Below are positions 43,891 to 44,934 of a stretch of DNA of 44,934 nt, piece after piece (position 1 is the stretch's first letter; every line of letters starts with the position of its first letter). The DNA lies in NCBI GenBank assembly GCA_027621355.1, contig JAQCBZ010000011.1:1-44934 (forward strand), in the 5' to 3' direction. Source of the DNA: Bacteroidota bacterium. GTDB lineage: Bacteria; Bacteroidota; Rhodothermia; Balneolales; Balneolaceae. The position numbers and the translations under genes are program-made. The notes beneath the pieces are model-generated. The model was not told the origin of the DNA. It was given only the letters and a program-made list of their open reading frames with translations, and ran no database searches.

Positions 43891-44655
43891 TTACAAGTAA
43901 AAGACCTTTTGGTCTCGTTTTTGGTCCGCAGCCACTAGAGCAGCTCCCACCATACTGGCATCATTTTCGAAAGCCGCAGGTTTCACAGGGGTTTGAATCT
44001 TGATATAGGGGAGGGTCTTTTCCGCATTCTTACTCAGCTGTCCACCAATAATGAACAGATCTGGGTGGAAGATTTGCTCGTATGCATTCAACACAAACTC
44101 TAGGCGTTTGGACCAAGCCTTCCGGTTAATCCCTTCCTCCTTTCGAGACTTATTTGAGGCCCGATCTTGGGCAGATATTCCACGCATTTCGATGAGTCCA
44201 AGCTCTGTATTTGGCACCAGTTGCCCATCGATAAATAACGCCGACCCAATACCCGTTCCGACCGACAAAAACATGACAACTCCGGCTTCATTTTTGCCTG
44301 CACCCAAATGTAGCTCAGCGATTCCACCCGCATCGGCATCGTTCAAGAAATAGACATCGGTATCAATCACCTCAGAGAACAGATCCACGGCATCCATATC
44401 TTCCCACGCGCTATCGAGGCGACGGGCTGACAACACGCGCCCTCGTCTGACAGATTCTGGGATCGCAATGCCTATGGGGCCACGCCACTCAAAATCGGTG
44501 GACACAACTTGATGAATTCTAGAGACAATTTTGTGAGGTGAGGTCCCTTCTTTGACCTTCTTGGCGATCACCTCTGAGGTATATTTCCCTTTGTCGGTGT
44601 CAAAAATACACGCCTTAATGGCTGCTGTTCCGATATCAATGCCAAGGACTTTCAT
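43891..44655 (-). CDS. ROK family sugar kinase, polyphosphate-glucokinase-like
   Basis: A 254-residue kinase starting MKVLGIDIGTAAIKACIFD with the phosphate-1 motif, and MFLSVGTGIGSALFIDGQ as the phosphate-2 block. Catalytic Asp is in LNDADAGGIAE. It follows the short, zinc-less pattern of polyphosphate glucokinases, which phosphorylate glucose with polyphosphate or ATP. Other hexoses are possible. The stop of the upstream probable secA gene lies three bases away. Confidence 0.82.
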   Translation of the reverse strand: MKVLGIDIGTAAIKACIFDTDKGKYTSEVIAKKVKEGTSPHKIVSRIHQVVSTDFEWRGPIGIAIPESVRRGRVLSARRLDSAWEDMDAVDLFSEVIDTDVYFLNDADAGGIAELHLGAGKNEAGVVMFLSVGTGIGSALFIDGQLVPNTELGLIEMRGISAQDRASNKSRKEEGINRKAWSKRLEFVLNAYEQIFHPDLFIIGGQLSKNAEKTLPYIKIQTPVKPAAFENDASMVGAALVAADQKRDQKVFYL

Positions 44656-44658
44656 AGG

Positions 44659-44934
44659 TTACACCCGAATCCATCCTTGATCTTGCATCCTCTTGGCCAC
44701 CTTCCACTTAATCTTTTTGGTTTCCCCAGACTGGACATTCTTCATAGTCACAAGGTCGTTTCTACCAGGTTCTGATTCAACTAGTTCCGGGGATTTTTTT
44801 GCTTGGAGAGGGCCTGTGGATGTAGCCCGTGCACCTGAACCGGTGATACCCGTGGCGGAAGGTACTGCAGGGGCCGTCATTTGAGGAGCAGAGAAGCCCA
44901 TATTCGTTGATTCCTGATGCTGCGTTTTGGCTTT
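44659..44934 (-). CDS. Probable SecA C-terminal end, partial
   Basis: The frame is open to the window edge: upstream of the in-frame ATG at 44901 it continues KAKTQHQEST, so this is the 3' end of a longer gene. A linker is followed by EPGRNDLVTMKNVQSGETKK and IKWKVAKRMQDQGWIRV. The GRND..T block plus a short basic end resembles the tail of Bacteroidota SecA proteins, which lack the usual zinc-binding CxCxSG...CH motif. The identification rests on this tail alone; the remainder is outside the window. Confidence 0.5.
   Translation of the reverse strand, partial: KAKTQHQESTNMGFSAPQMTAPAVPSATGITGSGARATSTGPLQAKKSPELVESEPGRNDLVTMKNVQSGETKKIKWKVAKRMQDQGWIRV

Overview
The window looks like a chromosomal segment of a Gram-negative member of the Bacteroidota/Rhodothermota/Balneolota (FCB) group. 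The evidence is a remnant of a type IX secretion C-terminal signal, a class I ribonucleotide reductase with its ATP-cone on NrdB, a DUF5916 outer-membrane barrel, a choice-of-anchor B lipoprotein, a serine-palmitoyltransferase-like enzyme, a TIGR03643/DUF2805 protein, and scarce Shine-Dalgarno sites. I saw no rRNA, tRNA, CRISPR array, IS element or prophage. Taxonomy below this level is inference.

Layout. 0.2-4.2 kb: an SRAP (HMCES/YedK) pseudogene, then the leftward nrdB-nrdA pair with a G-rich spacer and a cluster of DnaA-box-like sites upstream. 4.2-6 kb: a T9SS tail remnant, a multi-pass membrane protein, lipoprotein Cu/Zn superoxide dismutase and a DUF2805 protein. 6-15.6 kb, leftward: a TamA-like barrel, a very short TamB-like partner, and two paralogous propeller/transmembrane/winged-helix-like proteins flanking a DUF5916 barrel. 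Both paralogues are broken near the N terminus, one by a frameshift and one by an in-frame TAG. 15.6-18.2 kb: M14 peptidase, Sco1 and PCu(A)C copper chaperones. 18.2-27.2 kb: drug-type MFS, SDR, DDAH-like hydrolase, penicillin acylase family enzyme, an MhqO/MhqD-like quinone detoxification pair and a choice-of-anchor B lipoprotein. 27.4-31.8 kb: serine-palmitoyltransferase-like enzyme, a DEAD-box-derived protein that has lost its catalytic motifs, MscS channel and SecG. 31.85-32.2 kb: a structured intergenic stretch ending in a strong terminator. 32.2-37.3 kb: HMA-MauE fusion, PQQ-type sugar dehydrogenase, BioD/DRTGG protein, DUF2911 protein and MFS transporter. 37.4-44.9 kb: aminopeptidase P, MnmE, POT peptide transporter, Spy/CpxP-like protein, Ca2+/Na+ antiporter, polyphosphate-glucokinase-like ROK protein and the probable 3' end of secA.

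Themes. Several genes handle copper and oxidants (SodC, Sco1, PCu(A)C, HMA-MauE, MhqO/MhqD). Several others serve the envelope (TamA/TamB-like, DUF5916, SecG, SecA, lipoproteins). The most unusual items are the apparently ATPase-dead DEAD-box relative, the two broken membrane-spanning propeller paralogues, the miniature TamB-like protein and the structured region after secG. At least four loci show gene decay.
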